From Oscillospiraceae bacterium (GTDB taxonomy: Bacteria > Bacillota > Clostridia > Oscillospirales > Acutalibacteraceae), in assembly GCA_031283835.1 (NCBI GenBank), contig JAITBA010000044.1, positions 1 to 8,768 on the forward strand: a stretch of 8,768 bases of DNA, written 5' to 3'. This document shows, in pieces, positions 1 to 6,234 of this stretch (position 1 is its first letter; every line of letters starts with the position of its first letter). Below the pieces are notes generated by a model. The model saw only the letters and a program-made list of their open reading frames with translations. It had not been told where the DNA came from and did not search any database. The translations under genes and the position numbers were made by a program.

Positions 1-327
1 CAGGCGTTTCCAACACTCACCGTGGTTGCCGCCCACTTTGGCGGCTGGACCGAATGGGAGGACGCGGTGCAAACCCTTGCGGGTCAATACAAAAATCTTT
101 ATGTTGACACCTGCAGTTCCCTCCATTGGCTCTCCCCGGCGCGCGCGCGCGGTGTCGTCCGGGCCTTCGGTGCCAACAAGGTGCTGTTCGGCACCGATTA
201 CCCCATGTGGGACGCTGCAGACGAATTGGCCATGTTGCGCGCGGCGGGTCTGCGCCAAACAGAACTGGAACTGGTGCTGCACAAAAACGCGGAACACGTG
301 TATCGCCTGCAACCGCGCCGGGTCTAA
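1..327 (+). CDS. Amidohydrolase-family (amidohydro_2-like) metal-dependent hydrolase, C-terminal part
   Basis: The reading frame is open from the first base of the window and ends at TAA 325-327, so this is the last 108 residues of a gene that begins to the left. The visible part resembles the C-terminal portion of TIM-barrel amidohydrolases of the amidohydrolase-2 group. An A-H-F-G-G-W segment lies near residues 10-15, typical of a conserved metal or active-site histidine strand. The block F-G-T-D-Y-P (about residues 64-69) is typical of the family's conserved metal-binding aspartate near the barrel end. The tail then reads L-x-L-V-L-H-K-N-A, like the usual 'I-L-x-x-N-A' ending of these enzymes. 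Members hydrolyse or decarboxylate small cyclic or aromatic substrates; the substrate here cannot be told. The gene is convergent with phoU, with only three bases between the stops, and has no evident functional link to phosphate uptake. Confidence 0.85.
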   Translation, partial: QAFPTLTVVAAHFGGWTEWEDAVQTLAGQYKNLYVDTCSSLHWLSPARARGVVRAFGANKVLFGTDYPMWDAADELAMLRAAGLRQTELELVLHKNAEHVYRLQPRRV

Positions 328-330
328 CCC

Positions 331-981
331 TTACGCGCCCTCTTCCTCGCGGGAGCCGGTTAAATAATAAACCACCCATTCGGCCACGTTTTCGGCGTGG
401 TCGCCAATGCGCTCCAAATATTTGGCAATCATCAGCAGGTCAATGCATTCCTTGGCATAATCCCTGCGCTGCGCCAACAAATCCACCAGTTCTTCCTTAA
501 TCGTTTCAAAGCGCGCATCCACTTTGTCGTCATACGCCACCACTTCGTGCGCCAGCGCCAAATCTTTCCGCACAAAAGCTTCCACCGCGTTCGTGACCAT
601 TTTGCGCACGCTGCGCGCCATTTCCGAAATATGCACGTCGCTCTTCACGGGGCTGCCTTGCATATACTCCGAAATCTCGGCAATATCCCGCGCCTGGTCG
701 CCAATGCGTTCCATGTCCACAATCATCCGCTGCGCGGCCGTCACATGGCGCAGGTCGCTGGCCATGGGCTGCTGGTGCAACAGCAGCCTTACGCAAAGCA
801 GTTCAATCTCCCGCTCGGCGTCGTCAATTTCCCGCTCTGTTTCAATGGTTTTGCCACGCATTTCGTCGTCGCAGTCCAGCAGCGCCTTTGCCGCGTAGGC
901 AATTGCCAGCTCACACAGCGCACCCATCCGAATAAGATTGCTGTGCAGCTCTTCCAGCTGCTTTTCGTAGAGCTTTCTCAT
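331..981 (-). CDS. phoU: Phosphate transport system regulator PhoU
   Basis: This encodes 216 residues, the usual size for PhoU. It is an all-helical cytoplasmic protein with two repeated three-helix bundles. The two hallmark E/D-rich metal-binding repeats are visible as D-M-E-R-I-G-D-Q-A-R-D-I-A-E (residues 89-102) and Y-L-E-R-I-G-D-H-A-E-N-V-A-E (188-201). The Q-P-M-A-S-D-L-R stretch (71-78) is also typical. By family knowledge, PhoU links the Pst transporter to the PhoR/PhoB(P) sensor system and restrains phosphate uptake when phosphate is plentiful. It is the last gene of the pst operon; its ATG lies two bases after the pstB stop, preceded by an AAGG-type ribosome binding site. Its stop codon (TAA, 331-333) nearly touches the stop of the opposing amidohydrolase, and I see no intrinsic terminator between them. 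The gene looks intact. Confidence 0.96.
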   Translation of the reverse strand: MRKLYEKQLEELHSNLIRMGALCELAIAYAAKALLDCDDEMRGKTIETEREIDDAEREIELLCVRLLLHQQPMASDLRHVTAAQRMIVDMERIGDQARDIAEISEYMQGSPVKSDVHISEMARSVRKMVTNAVEAFVRKDLALAHEVVAYDDKVDARFETIKEELVDLLAQRRDYAKECIDLLMIAKYLERIGDHAENVAEWVVYYLTGSREEEGA

Positions 982-983
982 TT

Positions 984-1751
984 TTAACCAAACCTTCCCG
1001 TGATATAATCCTCCGTCCGCCGGTCCTGCGGCATAGAAAACAAACGCTCCGTTTCGCCGTATTCCACCAGCTCCCCCAGGAGGAAGAACGCCGTCTGATC
1101 CGAAATACGCGCGGCTTGTTGCATGTTATGCGTCACAATCACAATTGTATACGTCTTTTTCAGCTCCGTTGCAAGGTCTTCAATTTTTGAAGTGGAAATG
1201 GGGTCGAGCGCCGATGTGGGTTCGTCCATCAACAGCACCTCGGGCTGCACGGCCAGGGCGCGGGCAATGCACAGCCGCTGCTGCTGCCCGCCCGAAAGCC
1301 CCAGCGCGCTTTTTTTCAGCCGGTCTTTGCATTCCTCCCAAATGGCCCCCTGACGCAGCGCCTGTTCCACCATCGCGTCCAGCTGTGCCCGCGAACGCAC
1401 GCCATGGGTGCGCGGGCCGTAGGCAACGTTGTCATAGATGCTCATAGGGAAGGGATTGGGCTTTTGGAACACCATGCCCACCCGGCGGCGCAAATCGTTG
1501 ACGTCGAGCTTGCCGGGTGTTTGTGCTTTGCCACAAATATCAACGCCGTCGAGCAGAAGTTCGCCGGTGATTTTGCAGCCCTCCACAAGGTCGTTCATGC
1601 GGTTGATGCTCTTGAGCAGCGTAGACTTTCCGCAGCCGGAAGGGCCGATGAACGCGGTGATTTTGTTTGGCTCAATTTCGATATTGATTTTTTTTAGCGC
1701 CTGAAAGCTATCATAAAACAAGTCCAGGTTCTTTATGGATATCTTTGACAT
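984..1751 (-). CDS. pstB: Phosphate ABC transporter ATP-binding protein PstB
   Basis: This encodes 255 residues, full length for PstB, the ATPase that powers the PstSCAB phosphate importer on the cytoplasmic side of the membrane. All ABC motifs are present in order: Walker A G-P-S-G-C-G-K-S-T (residues 36-44), the PstB-type Q-loop F-Q-K-P-N-P-F-P-M-S-I-Y-D-N-V, the signature L-S-G-G-Q-Q-Q-R, Walker B L-L-M-D-E-P-T-S-A-L-D, and the H-loop V-T-H-N. The F-Q-K-P-N-P-F-P form of the Q-loop separates PstB from other ABC ATPases. The ATG is preceded by a run of six G about ten bases upstream, and it starts one base after the pstA stop (TAG, 1753-1755). The gene is intact and lies between pstA and phoU in the standard order. 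Confidence 0.98.
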   Translation of the reverse strand: MSKISIKNLDLFYDSFQALKKINIEIEPNKITAFIGPSGCGKSTLLKSINRMNDLVEGCKITGELLLDGVDICGKAQTPGKLDVNDLRRRVGMVFQKPNPFPMSIYDNVAYGPRTHGVRSRAQLDAMVEQALRQGAIWEECKDRLKKSALGLSGGQQQRLCIARALAVQPEVLLMDEPTSALDPISTSKIEDLATELKKTYTIVIVTHNMQQAARISDQTAFFLLGELVEYGETERLFSMPQDRRTEDYITGRFG

Positions 1752-1752
1752 G

Positions 1753-2592
1753 CTAGTGTTTCCCCCCTTTGCTCATTTTGTTCGCAACAAAGCTCGAAAG
1801 CCCGTTGATTCCCAGCACCAACGCCATGAGCACCACCGCCGTGGCATACGTTTGCCGAATGTGCAACCCCTCGCCCGAAAGATGATACATGTGCACCGAA
1901 AGCGTGGCGGCCGAGCGCATAGGGCTTTGTGCCAGTTTTTCGAGAGCCCCCGCCGTAAAAACCAGTGCGGCGGTTTCGCCGATAATGCGCCCCACAGCAA
2001 GGATAACCCCCGCCAGAATGCCCGGCACCGCCGCGGGCAGCACAATTTTAAACACCGTGCGCAGTCGCCCCGCGCCCAGGCCAAAGGAACCTTCACGGTA
2101 ACTATCGGGCACAGCACACAGCGCTTCCTCCGTGGTGCGCATGAGCAGCGGCAGCACCATGATGGCCAGCGTGAACGCCCCGGCCAGCAGCGAATACCCC
2201 CAGCGCAGCGCGGCCACAAAAAAAATCATCCCAAACAGACCATAGACGATGGAGGGGATGCCCGCCAGGGTTTCTGCCGCCAGGCGAATGACTTTGACCG
2301 CACGGTTGCCGCGCCCGGCGTATTCGACCAGATAAATGGCCGCAAAAATGCCCAGCGGCGCCGCAAGCAACAGCGAAAGCGCGGTCATAAACAGCGTGTT
2401 GACCAGCGCGGGGAGCATAGAAACGTTGTCGCTGGTATATTTTGGCGCAAACAGGCTGGGCCGCAGGTTTGGGATGCCGTTGAACAAAATGTATCCCACG
2501 ATGAACAGCACCAGGCCGGTGGTCAGCAGCGCGGCGCCGCGCGTCAGCCAGCGCAGGCAAATCGAAAGTACATCCAAACGCCTTTTTTTCAT
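1753..2592 (-). CDS. pstA: Phosphate ABC transporter permease PstA
   Basis: This encodes 279 residues, normal for PstA, one of the two inner-membrane permeases that form the phosphate channel. About six hydrophobic segments are visible (roughly residues 17-39, 62-88, 106-128, 133-151, 185-205 and 248-268). The EAA loop that contacts the ATPase is seen as E-E-A-L-x-x-V-P-D-S-Y-R-E-G-S-F-G-L-G-A (about 155-174) followed by K-I-V-L-P-A-A. Conserved blocks A-G-I-P-S-I-V-Y-G-L-F-G (110-121) and G-R-I-I-G-E-T-A (201-208) are typical of PstA/PstC. Its ATG shares one base with the pstC stop (TAATG), and a GGGAGG ribosome binding site lies upstream, so translation is probably coupled to pstC. The permease pair is told apart by order and by the longer periplasmic insert of this protein. 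Confidence 0.97.
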   Translation of the reverse strand: MKKRRLDVLSICLRWLTRGAALLTTGLVLFIVGYILFNGIPNLRPSLFAPKYTSDNVSMLPALVNTLFMTALSLLLAAPLGIFAAIYLVEYAGRGNRAVKVIRLAAETLAGIPSIVYGLFGMIFFVAALRWGYSLLAGAFTLAIMVLPLLMRTTEEALCAVPDSYREGSFGLGAGRLRTVFKIVLPAAVPGILAGVILAVGRIIGETAALVFTAGALEKLAQSPMRSAATLSVHMYHLSGEGLHIRQTYATAVVLMALVLGINGLSSFVANKMSKGGKH

Positions 2593-3449
2593 TATGCGTT
2601 CCTCCCGCGCAGCAGCGAAAGCAGCAAATTAATCAGCAGGATAAACACGAACAGCACCGCCGCCGTGGCAATCAACGCCTCGCGGTGCAAATCGGTGGCA
2701 TATCCCATTTCTAGCACGATGTTAGCCGTCATGGTGCGCACCCCGCTAACAATGCTTTTGGGGAGGGTGGCCTGGTTGCCCGCCACCATGATCACCGCCA
2801 TGGTTTCGCCCACGGCGCGGCCAATGCCCAGCACAATCGACGCCATAACGCCCGACCTTGCCGCCGGAAGCACCACAAAAAACACGCTGCGCTCATGGCT
2901 TGCACCCAAGGCAAGCGCCCCTTCGTAGTGTTGTGCCGGCACGGCGCGCAACGCGCTTTCTGAGACGCTGATGATCGTGGGCAAAATCATAATCCCCAGC
3001 AAAAGCGACGCCGTAAGCACGCTTTTGCCCGCGCCAAACAGGTTGCGCAGCAGCGGCACCAGCACCACCAAGCCAAAAAAGCCATAGAGAATCGAGGGCA
3101 GCCCCGCCATGAGCGAAACCAGCGGCCGCAGCACCTTCGCCGTCCGCCGCTTGGCAAACCGCGCCAGATAGACGGCCGTCAGCAACCCCACCGGCACGCC
3201 AAAGGCAACGGCGCCGGCGGTCACATAGAGGCTGCCAATCATCATAGGAAAAATACCAAATTCCCCGGCGCTGGGGTGCCATCGGCTCCCGCCAAGAAAC
3301 GCCAGAGGGCCGATTTTTGCAATGGTGGGCAGCGCGCTGGCAAGAAGATAGACGCAAATGAGCGCAACGCACAGCACACAAACACAGGCCGCTGCAAAAA
3401 ACAGAATTCTTGCGGCGGTTTCGATATATCGCCGGGTAAATTTTTGCAT
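2592..3449 (-). CDS. pstC: Phosphate ABC transporter permease PstC
   Basis: This encodes 285 residues from the ATG at 3449. The frame extends further upstream, but those codons lie inside pstS and are unlike PstC. The ATG sits two bases after the pstS stop and has a GGGG-rich ribosome binding site, so I place the start there. The protein is an inner-membrane permease with six hydrophobic segments, beginning at about residues 12-38 and ending at about 259-280. Conserved permease blocks are A-G-L-P-S-I-L-Y-G-F-F-G (115-126), the EAA loop E-S-A-L-R-A-V-P...E-G-A-L-A-L-G-A (164-183) with V-V-L-P-A-A (192-197), and G-R-A-V-G-E-T-M-A-V (210-219). It pairs with PstA to form the transmembrane channel. 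It lies second in the operon, as is standard. Confidence 0.96.
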   Translation of the reverse strand: MQKFTRRYIETAARILFFAAACVCVLCVALICVYLLASALPTIAKIGPLAFLGGSRWHPSAGEFGIFPMMIGSLYVTAGAVAFGVPVGLLTAVYLARFAKRRTAKVLRPLVSLMAGLPSILYGFFGLVVLVPLLRNLFGAGKSVLTASLLLGIMILPTIISVSESALRAVPAQHYEGALALGASHERSVFFVVLPAARSGVMASIVLGIGRAVGETMAVIMVAGNQATLPKSIVSGVRTMTANIVLEMGYATDLHREALIATAAVLFVFILLINLLLSLLRGRNA

Positions 3450-3451
3450 AC

Positions 3452-4306
3452 TTACCCCAATTCTGCCCAGGCAGTGGTTTCGCCTGTATAAATCTTGCGC
3501 ACCTGTTCTTTGGTCAACTGTGTGCGCGGGTTCTCCTTGCAAACAATCACGGCAATGCCATCCGTTGCAATCTGGGTTTCAAGCACGCCCGGGCCGGCTT
3601 CGCTTTCCTTCAGTGCGCGGGACGCCATGCCGATATCGCACCGGCCATTGCGCACATCGGCCACGCCCATGGTGGAATCGCTCTGGCTCACATCAATCTG
3701 CACCTGGCCATGCTTGGCTGCAAACGCCTCGGCAAGCCGTTCCATCAGCGGGGTGACTGACGAGGAGCCGTTCACTTTGACCGTGCCCGACAAATTGCCG
3801 GCTTCGGCGGCTGGCTGCGGGGTTTCTAGCGGCACATACCCCTGCGCTTCCACCACGGCTTGTCCTTCCTCACTGCGTATAAACTCCACAAACGCCTGCG
3901 CCTCTGGTGCAAGTGTGCCGTTTGTGACGATGTTGAACGGCCGTGCAAGGGTATAGCTGCCCTCGCGGATGGCCGCGACGCTGGGCGCAACCCCGTCAAT
4001 CTCCAGCGCCTTAACGCTGTCGTTGAACGAACCCAGCGAGACGTACCCAATCGCGTTGGGGTCGCCCGCAACAGAGATAAGCATCACGGAAGTATCTTTT
4101 GTCACTTCCGCCGCATCCAGGGTGTTGTCGGTGTTGTTCCCGTTTTCGTCCTTGCTTTCAATGCCGCACAGTTCGATGAACGCGCTGTGCGTGCCCGCGC
4201 TTTCTTCGCGCCGAATCACATAGATAGAATCGCCGCCGCCCTTGGCACAGCTCGTCGCCGTCAGCAACACAACTGCCGTCGCCATAATACTTAAGAACTT
4301 CTTCAT
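3452..4306 (-). CDS. pstS: Phosphate-binding lipoprotein PstS, circularly permuted
   Basis: This encodes 284 residues from the ATG at 4306, which follows a GGGGGAG ribosome binding site. An open frame continues upstream, but it crosses the intergenic region and antisense folC sequence, so it is not coding there. The N-terminus M-K-K-F...T-A-T-S-C is a lipoprotein signal peptide with Cys20 as the likely lipidated residue. The next segment (about 28-160) matches what is normally the C-terminal half of PstS: R-R-E-E-S-A-G-T (32-39), V-A-G-D-P-N-A-I-G-Y-V-S-L-G-S (79-93), R-P-F-N-I-V-T (122-128) and S-E-E-G-Q-A-V-V-E-A-Q-G-Y-V-P (145-159). After a short Pro/Ala/Glu linker comes the usual N-terminal half: V-N-G-S-S-S-V-T-P-L (178-187), D-I-G-M-A-S-R (224-230), D-G-I-A-V-I-V (249-255) and the closing I-Y-T-G-E-T-T-A-W (272-280). 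The protein therefore has the two halves in swapped order. The usual S-G-T phosphate-loop serine reads Ala here (A-G-T). It should capture phosphate outside the membrane for PstCAB. Confidence 0.93.
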   Translation of the reverse strand: MKKFLSIMATAVVLLTATSCAKGGGDSIYVIRREESAGTHSAFIELCGIESKDENGNNTDNTLDAAEVTKDTSVMLISVAGDPNAIGYVSLGSFNDSVKALEIDGVAPSVAAIREGSYTLARPFNIVTNGTLAPEAQAFVEFIRSEEGQAVVEAQGYVPLETPQPAAEAGNLSGTVKVNGSSSVTPLMERLAEAFAAKHGQVQIDVSQSDSTMGVADVRNGRCDIGMASRALKESEAGPGVLETQIATDGIAVIVCKENPRTQLTKEQVRKIYTGETTAWAELG

Positions 4307-4342
4307 GCAGATTCTCCCCCTTTTTAAAATTGTAGTTTTTTT

Positions 4343-4355
4343 TGCAAACTTTGCA
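4343..4355. promoter_or_regulatory. Short palindrome at the pst promoter start region
   Basis: The sequence TGCAAAcTTTGCA is a perfect 6-bp inverted repeat around a single central base. It lies just past the proposed -10 box, about where transcription of pstS would begin, so it is placed like an operator. A third TTTGCA copy lies at 4372-4377, inside the promoter spacer. No specific regulator can be named; it does not match the Bacillus PhoP or E. coli PhoB box patterns that I know. It could be a chance palindrome in AT-rich DNA. Confidence 0.3.
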
Positions 4356-4360
4356 GCTTT

Positions 4361-4389
4361 AGTATGCCATATTTGCATCTGAAAGTCAA
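4361..4389 (-). promoter_or_regulatory. Sigma-A/sigma-70-type promoter for the pst operon
   Basis: On the minus strand the -35 box is TTGACT (4389-4384, five of six consensus bases) and the -10 box is CATACT (4366-4361, four of six), separated by exactly 17 bases. It lies about 55 bases upstream of the pstS ATG, within the AT-rich 131-base gap between folC and pstS (4307-4437), the largest non-coding stretch in the window apart from the right-edge repeat. The rest of the gap holds no gene that I can see and no clear intrinsic terminator for folC, so read-through from the upstream operon is possible. Pst promoters are normally under PhoB/PhoP control, but no convincing pho box is visible. Confidence 0.6.
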
Positions 4390-4437
4390 CTACTATTTTA
4401 TTTTTGCTCTTTTGGACAATTGTTATTTGTAGGGGTC

Positions 4438-5682
4438 TTATAATTTTATCAAACTGCACCGCAGGTGCCCGGCCAGATAAAATGAGCCGCACACCAGCAG
4501 CGGAAAATCGCCTGCCGCACGTTGCAGCGCTTCCTCGGGGGTGTCTGCGGCCTCGGCGTTCACAATGCCCGCCGCACGCGCCAGCGCGGCCAGCTCCTTT
4601 GGCGGAATGGCACGCGGGTTTGGCGGCGCGCAAGCAACCAAGCAAAAAAGATGTGGTGCCAAAATACGCAGGTATTCGCCCGCGTCCTTGTCCGCCATCA
4701 TGCCGCACACCGCGCTTAGCCGCTGCCCCGGCAAATATTCCGCCAAGGCCGCCGCCAAGGCCCGCGCGCCGTCGGGGTTGTGCCCACCATCGAGCAGCAC
4801 CAACGGCTCCCGCGCGCAAACCTCCAGCCGCGCAGGCATTCGGGCGTCCGCAATGCCCGCCGCAATGCACGCGTCCGTCAACCCCAGCGCCCGCGCCGCG
4901 CGCACCGCCGTGAGGGCATTGTGGCACATGTGCCGCCCGGCAAAAGGCACAAACACCCGCAACCCTGCCAGCAATGCCCAACTCCCGGCCAGCGACGAGG
5001 ACAAAATCTCGCATTCCTCCGCGCGCGCCATGACGCAGGGACTGTTTGTTTCCGCCGCACGCGCCGCAAAAACCGCAAGCGCCTGCGCATCCTGCCCGCA
5101 AGCAATCACCGCCGGGCAATTGTTTTTAAAAATCCCGGCCTTTTCGGCGGCAATTTTTTCCATTGTCCCGCCAAGAATGTGCGTGTGATCCAGCGCAATT
5201 TTTGTAATAACACTGCACATTGGTGCCGTAATCACGTTCGTAGCGTCCCAGCGTCCGCCCAGGCCGGTTTCCAGCACCACCACATCGCACTTTTGCGCGG
5301 CAAACCATGCAAATGCCAGCGCCGTGACAAATTCAAACTCCGTGATGGGCACCGACAGCGCTTCCGTCAGCAATTTGCACCGTTCCGTCAACGCCGCCAG
5401 GTCTTCCGGCGCAATCATTTCGCCGTCAATTTGCATTCGCTCGCAAAAGTTCGTCACATAAGGCGACGTATAAAGCCCCGTTTTATAGCCCGCACGGCGA
5501 AAAATCCCCGCCAGCATTGCACAGGTGGAGCCTTTGCCATTGGTGCCCGCCACATGCACACAGCGCAGCTGCGCCTGCGGGTTGCCCAGCGCGCCGCACA
5601 GCGCGGCAACGCGTTCCAGCCCGGGCAATATGCCAAATTTTTCCAAACCATGAATATACGCAAGGGCTTCTCTATACTTCAA
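4438..5682 (-). CDS. folC: Bifunctional folylpolyglutamate synthase/dihydrofolate synthase FolC
   Basis: FolC adds glutamate to dihydropteroate and to folates, using ATP, in the cytoplasm. I take TTG at 5682 as the start, giving 414 residues. The protein then begins K-Y-R-E-A-L-A-Y-I-H-G-L-E-K-F-G, the usual FolC N-terminus, a GGGAGG site lies five bases upstream, and the TTG overlaps the aroQ stop (TTGA). An in-frame ATG at 5769 would lie deep inside aroQ and adds residues unlike the family. Motifs: the P-loop A-G-T-N-G-K-G-S (45-52), T-S-P-Y (72-75), E-T-G-L-G-G-R-W-D-A-T-N (138-149), the L-D-H-T-H-I-L-G block (164-171), A-E-K-A-G-I-F-K (179-186) with the lysine that is carbamylated in family structures, and D-G-G-H-N-P-D (298-304). 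It is intact, and it is the last gene of the aromatic cluster. The link makes sense because folate is built from chorismate-derived p-aminobenzoate. Confidence 0.95.
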   Translation of the reverse strand: MKYREALAYIHGLEKFGILPGLERVAALCGALGNPQAQLRCVHVAGTNGKGSTCAMLAGIFRRAGYKTGLYTSPYVTNFCERMQIDGEMIAPEDLAALTERCKLLTEALSVPITEFEFVTALAFAWFAAQKCDVVVLETGLGGRWDATNVITAPMCSVITKIALDHTHILGGTMEKIAAEKAGIFKNNCPAVIACGQDAQALAVFAARAAETNSPCVMARAEECEILSSSLAGSWALLAGLRVFVPFAGRHMCHNALTAVRAARALGLTDACIAAGIADARMPARLEVCAREPLVLLDGGHNPDGARALAAALAEYLPGQRLSAVCGMMADKDAGEYLRILAPHLFCLVACAPPNPRAIPPKELAALARAAGIVNAEAADTPEEALQRAAGDFPLLVCGSFYLAGHLRCSLIKL

Positions 5683-6122
5683 TCCTGCCTCCCGCAATCC
5701 ATGTGGGTCAAGGCCTCCATGGCCATGCGATAGCCCAAAAACCCATGGCCGGCAATCACTTCCCGGCATGCCAGCGCCGCATAAGACACGTGCCGGAACG
5801 CTTCGCGGCTTTGCACATCGCTCAGGTGCACTTCGATAGCGGGCAACGCCACAGCCTTCAGCGCGTCAAGAATCGCCACGCTTGTGTGGGTATAAGCCGC
5901 CGGGTTAATCACAATCCCGTCACAATGCCCAAAACACTCCTGAATCCATGTGACAATCTCGCCCTCATGATTCGATTGCAGGCACTCGGCTTCTATGCCC
6001 AGCGCCGCCGCGCTCTCGCGCACAAACGCAACCAAATCAGCATACGTTTCGTGCCCATAAACCGCCGGCTCACGAATGCCCAACATGTTTAAATTCGGCC
6101 CATTAATTACTCGTAGTTTCAT
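5679..6122 (-). CDS. aroQ: 3-dehydroquinate dehydratase, type II (AroQ)
   Basis: AroQ converts 3-dehydroquinate to 3-dehydroshikimate, the third step of the shikimate pathway. The 147 residues are full length for the type II enzyme, which forms a dodecamer. Signature regions are I-N-G-P-N-L-N-M-L-G-I-R-E-P (6-19) with catalytic Tyr22 and the flexible-loop Arg17, Q-S-N-H-E-G-E (49-55), I-N-P-A-A-Y-T-H-T-S (72-81), E-V-H-L-S (97-101) with the catalytic His99, and R-E-x-F-R (106-110). The ATG at 6122 overlaps the stop of an upstream 19-codon minicistron (ATGA), with GAGGA about nine bases upstream. Its 3' end overlaps the folC TTG start. The first nine codons use CTA, CGA, GTA and ATT, unlike the G/C-ending codons common later in the gene. 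This same stretch has been copied twice upstream (see the 56-bp repeat). Confidence 0.97.
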   Translation of the reverse strand: MKLRVINGPNLNMLGIREPAVYGHETYADLVAFVRESAAALGIEAECLQSNHEGEIVTWIQECFGHCDGIVINPAAYTHTSVAILDALKAVALPAIEVHLSDVQSREAFRHVSYAALACREVIAGHGFLGYRMAMEALTHMDCGRQD

Positions 6123-6178
6123 CGTACAGAATCCTCACATCGTGCCTTGCCCGGCCCATGAATTACTCGTAGTCTCAT
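6119..6178 (-). CDS. Putative 19-codon minicistron 2 (leader of aroQ)
   Basis: The ATG at 6178 opens a frame encoding MRLRVIHGPGKARCEDSVR, ending in a TGA (6121-6119) that overlaps the aroQ ATG as ATGA. It is preceded by GAGGAG eight bases before the ATG, the best ribosome binding site in this short region. The first nine residues mirror the AroQ N-terminus (M-K-L-R-V-I-N-G-P), because this is a tandem copy of the aroQ start. It might be translated simply to pass ribosomes on to aroQ. Whether the peptide has any function is unknown, and it could be a by-product of the duplication. Confidence 0.45.
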   Translation of the reverse strand: MRLRVIHGPGKARCEDSVR

Positions 6179-6234
6179 CGCGCAAACTCCTCACATCGTG
6201 CCCTGCCCGGCCCATGAATCACTCGTAGTCTCAT
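6175..6234 (-). CDS. Putative 19-codon minicistron 1, overlapping the aroE-aroK stop
   Basis: The ATG at 6234 shares an ATGA overlap with the aroE-aroK stop and opens a frame encoding MRLRVIHGPGRARCEEFAR. It ends at a TGA (6177-6175) that overlaps the ATG of minicistron 2, again as ATGA. There is no good ribosome binding site at the usual distance, so translation would rely on ribosomes finishing aroE-aroK. The sequence is a copy of the aroQ start region with two changed codons (Lys2 to Arg, Asn7 to His), both shared with minicistron 2. No domain can be recognised. Confidence 0.4.
   Translation of the reverse strand: MRLRVIHGPGRARCEEFAR

Noticed and set aside
320..330. GGGTctaACCC hairpin between phoU and the amidohydrolase as a terminator
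   Set aside because: The stem is only four base pairs with a three-base loop and no T tract on either side.
1735..2928. Long open frame (397 codons) on the plus strand opposite pstA and pstC
   Set aside because: Its translation is Arg/Gln/His-rich low-complexity and resembles no family; both strands' convincing motifs belong to pstA and pstC, so it is an antisense shadow.
3452..4306. PstS permutation as an assembly or frameshift artefact
   Set aside because: The frame is unbroken, the signal peptide precedes the swapped half directly, and pstC starts two bases after the stop, so a chance misjoin is unlikely.
4384..4437. Pho box upstream of the pst promoter
   Set aside because: I looked for TTNACA-like or CTGTCAT-like direct repeats and found only weak partial matches such as CTACAAATAACA on the minus strand.
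4307..5119. Upstream extension of the pstS frame to 555 residues
   Set aside because: The added part is antisense or out of frame within folC and the promoter region; the signal peptide and ribosome binding site fix the start at 4306.
5683..5769. Upstream ATG for folC at 5769
   Set aside because: It lies inside aroQ and adds 29 residues unlike FolC; the TTG at 5682 gives the family N-terminus and has a strong ribosome binding site.
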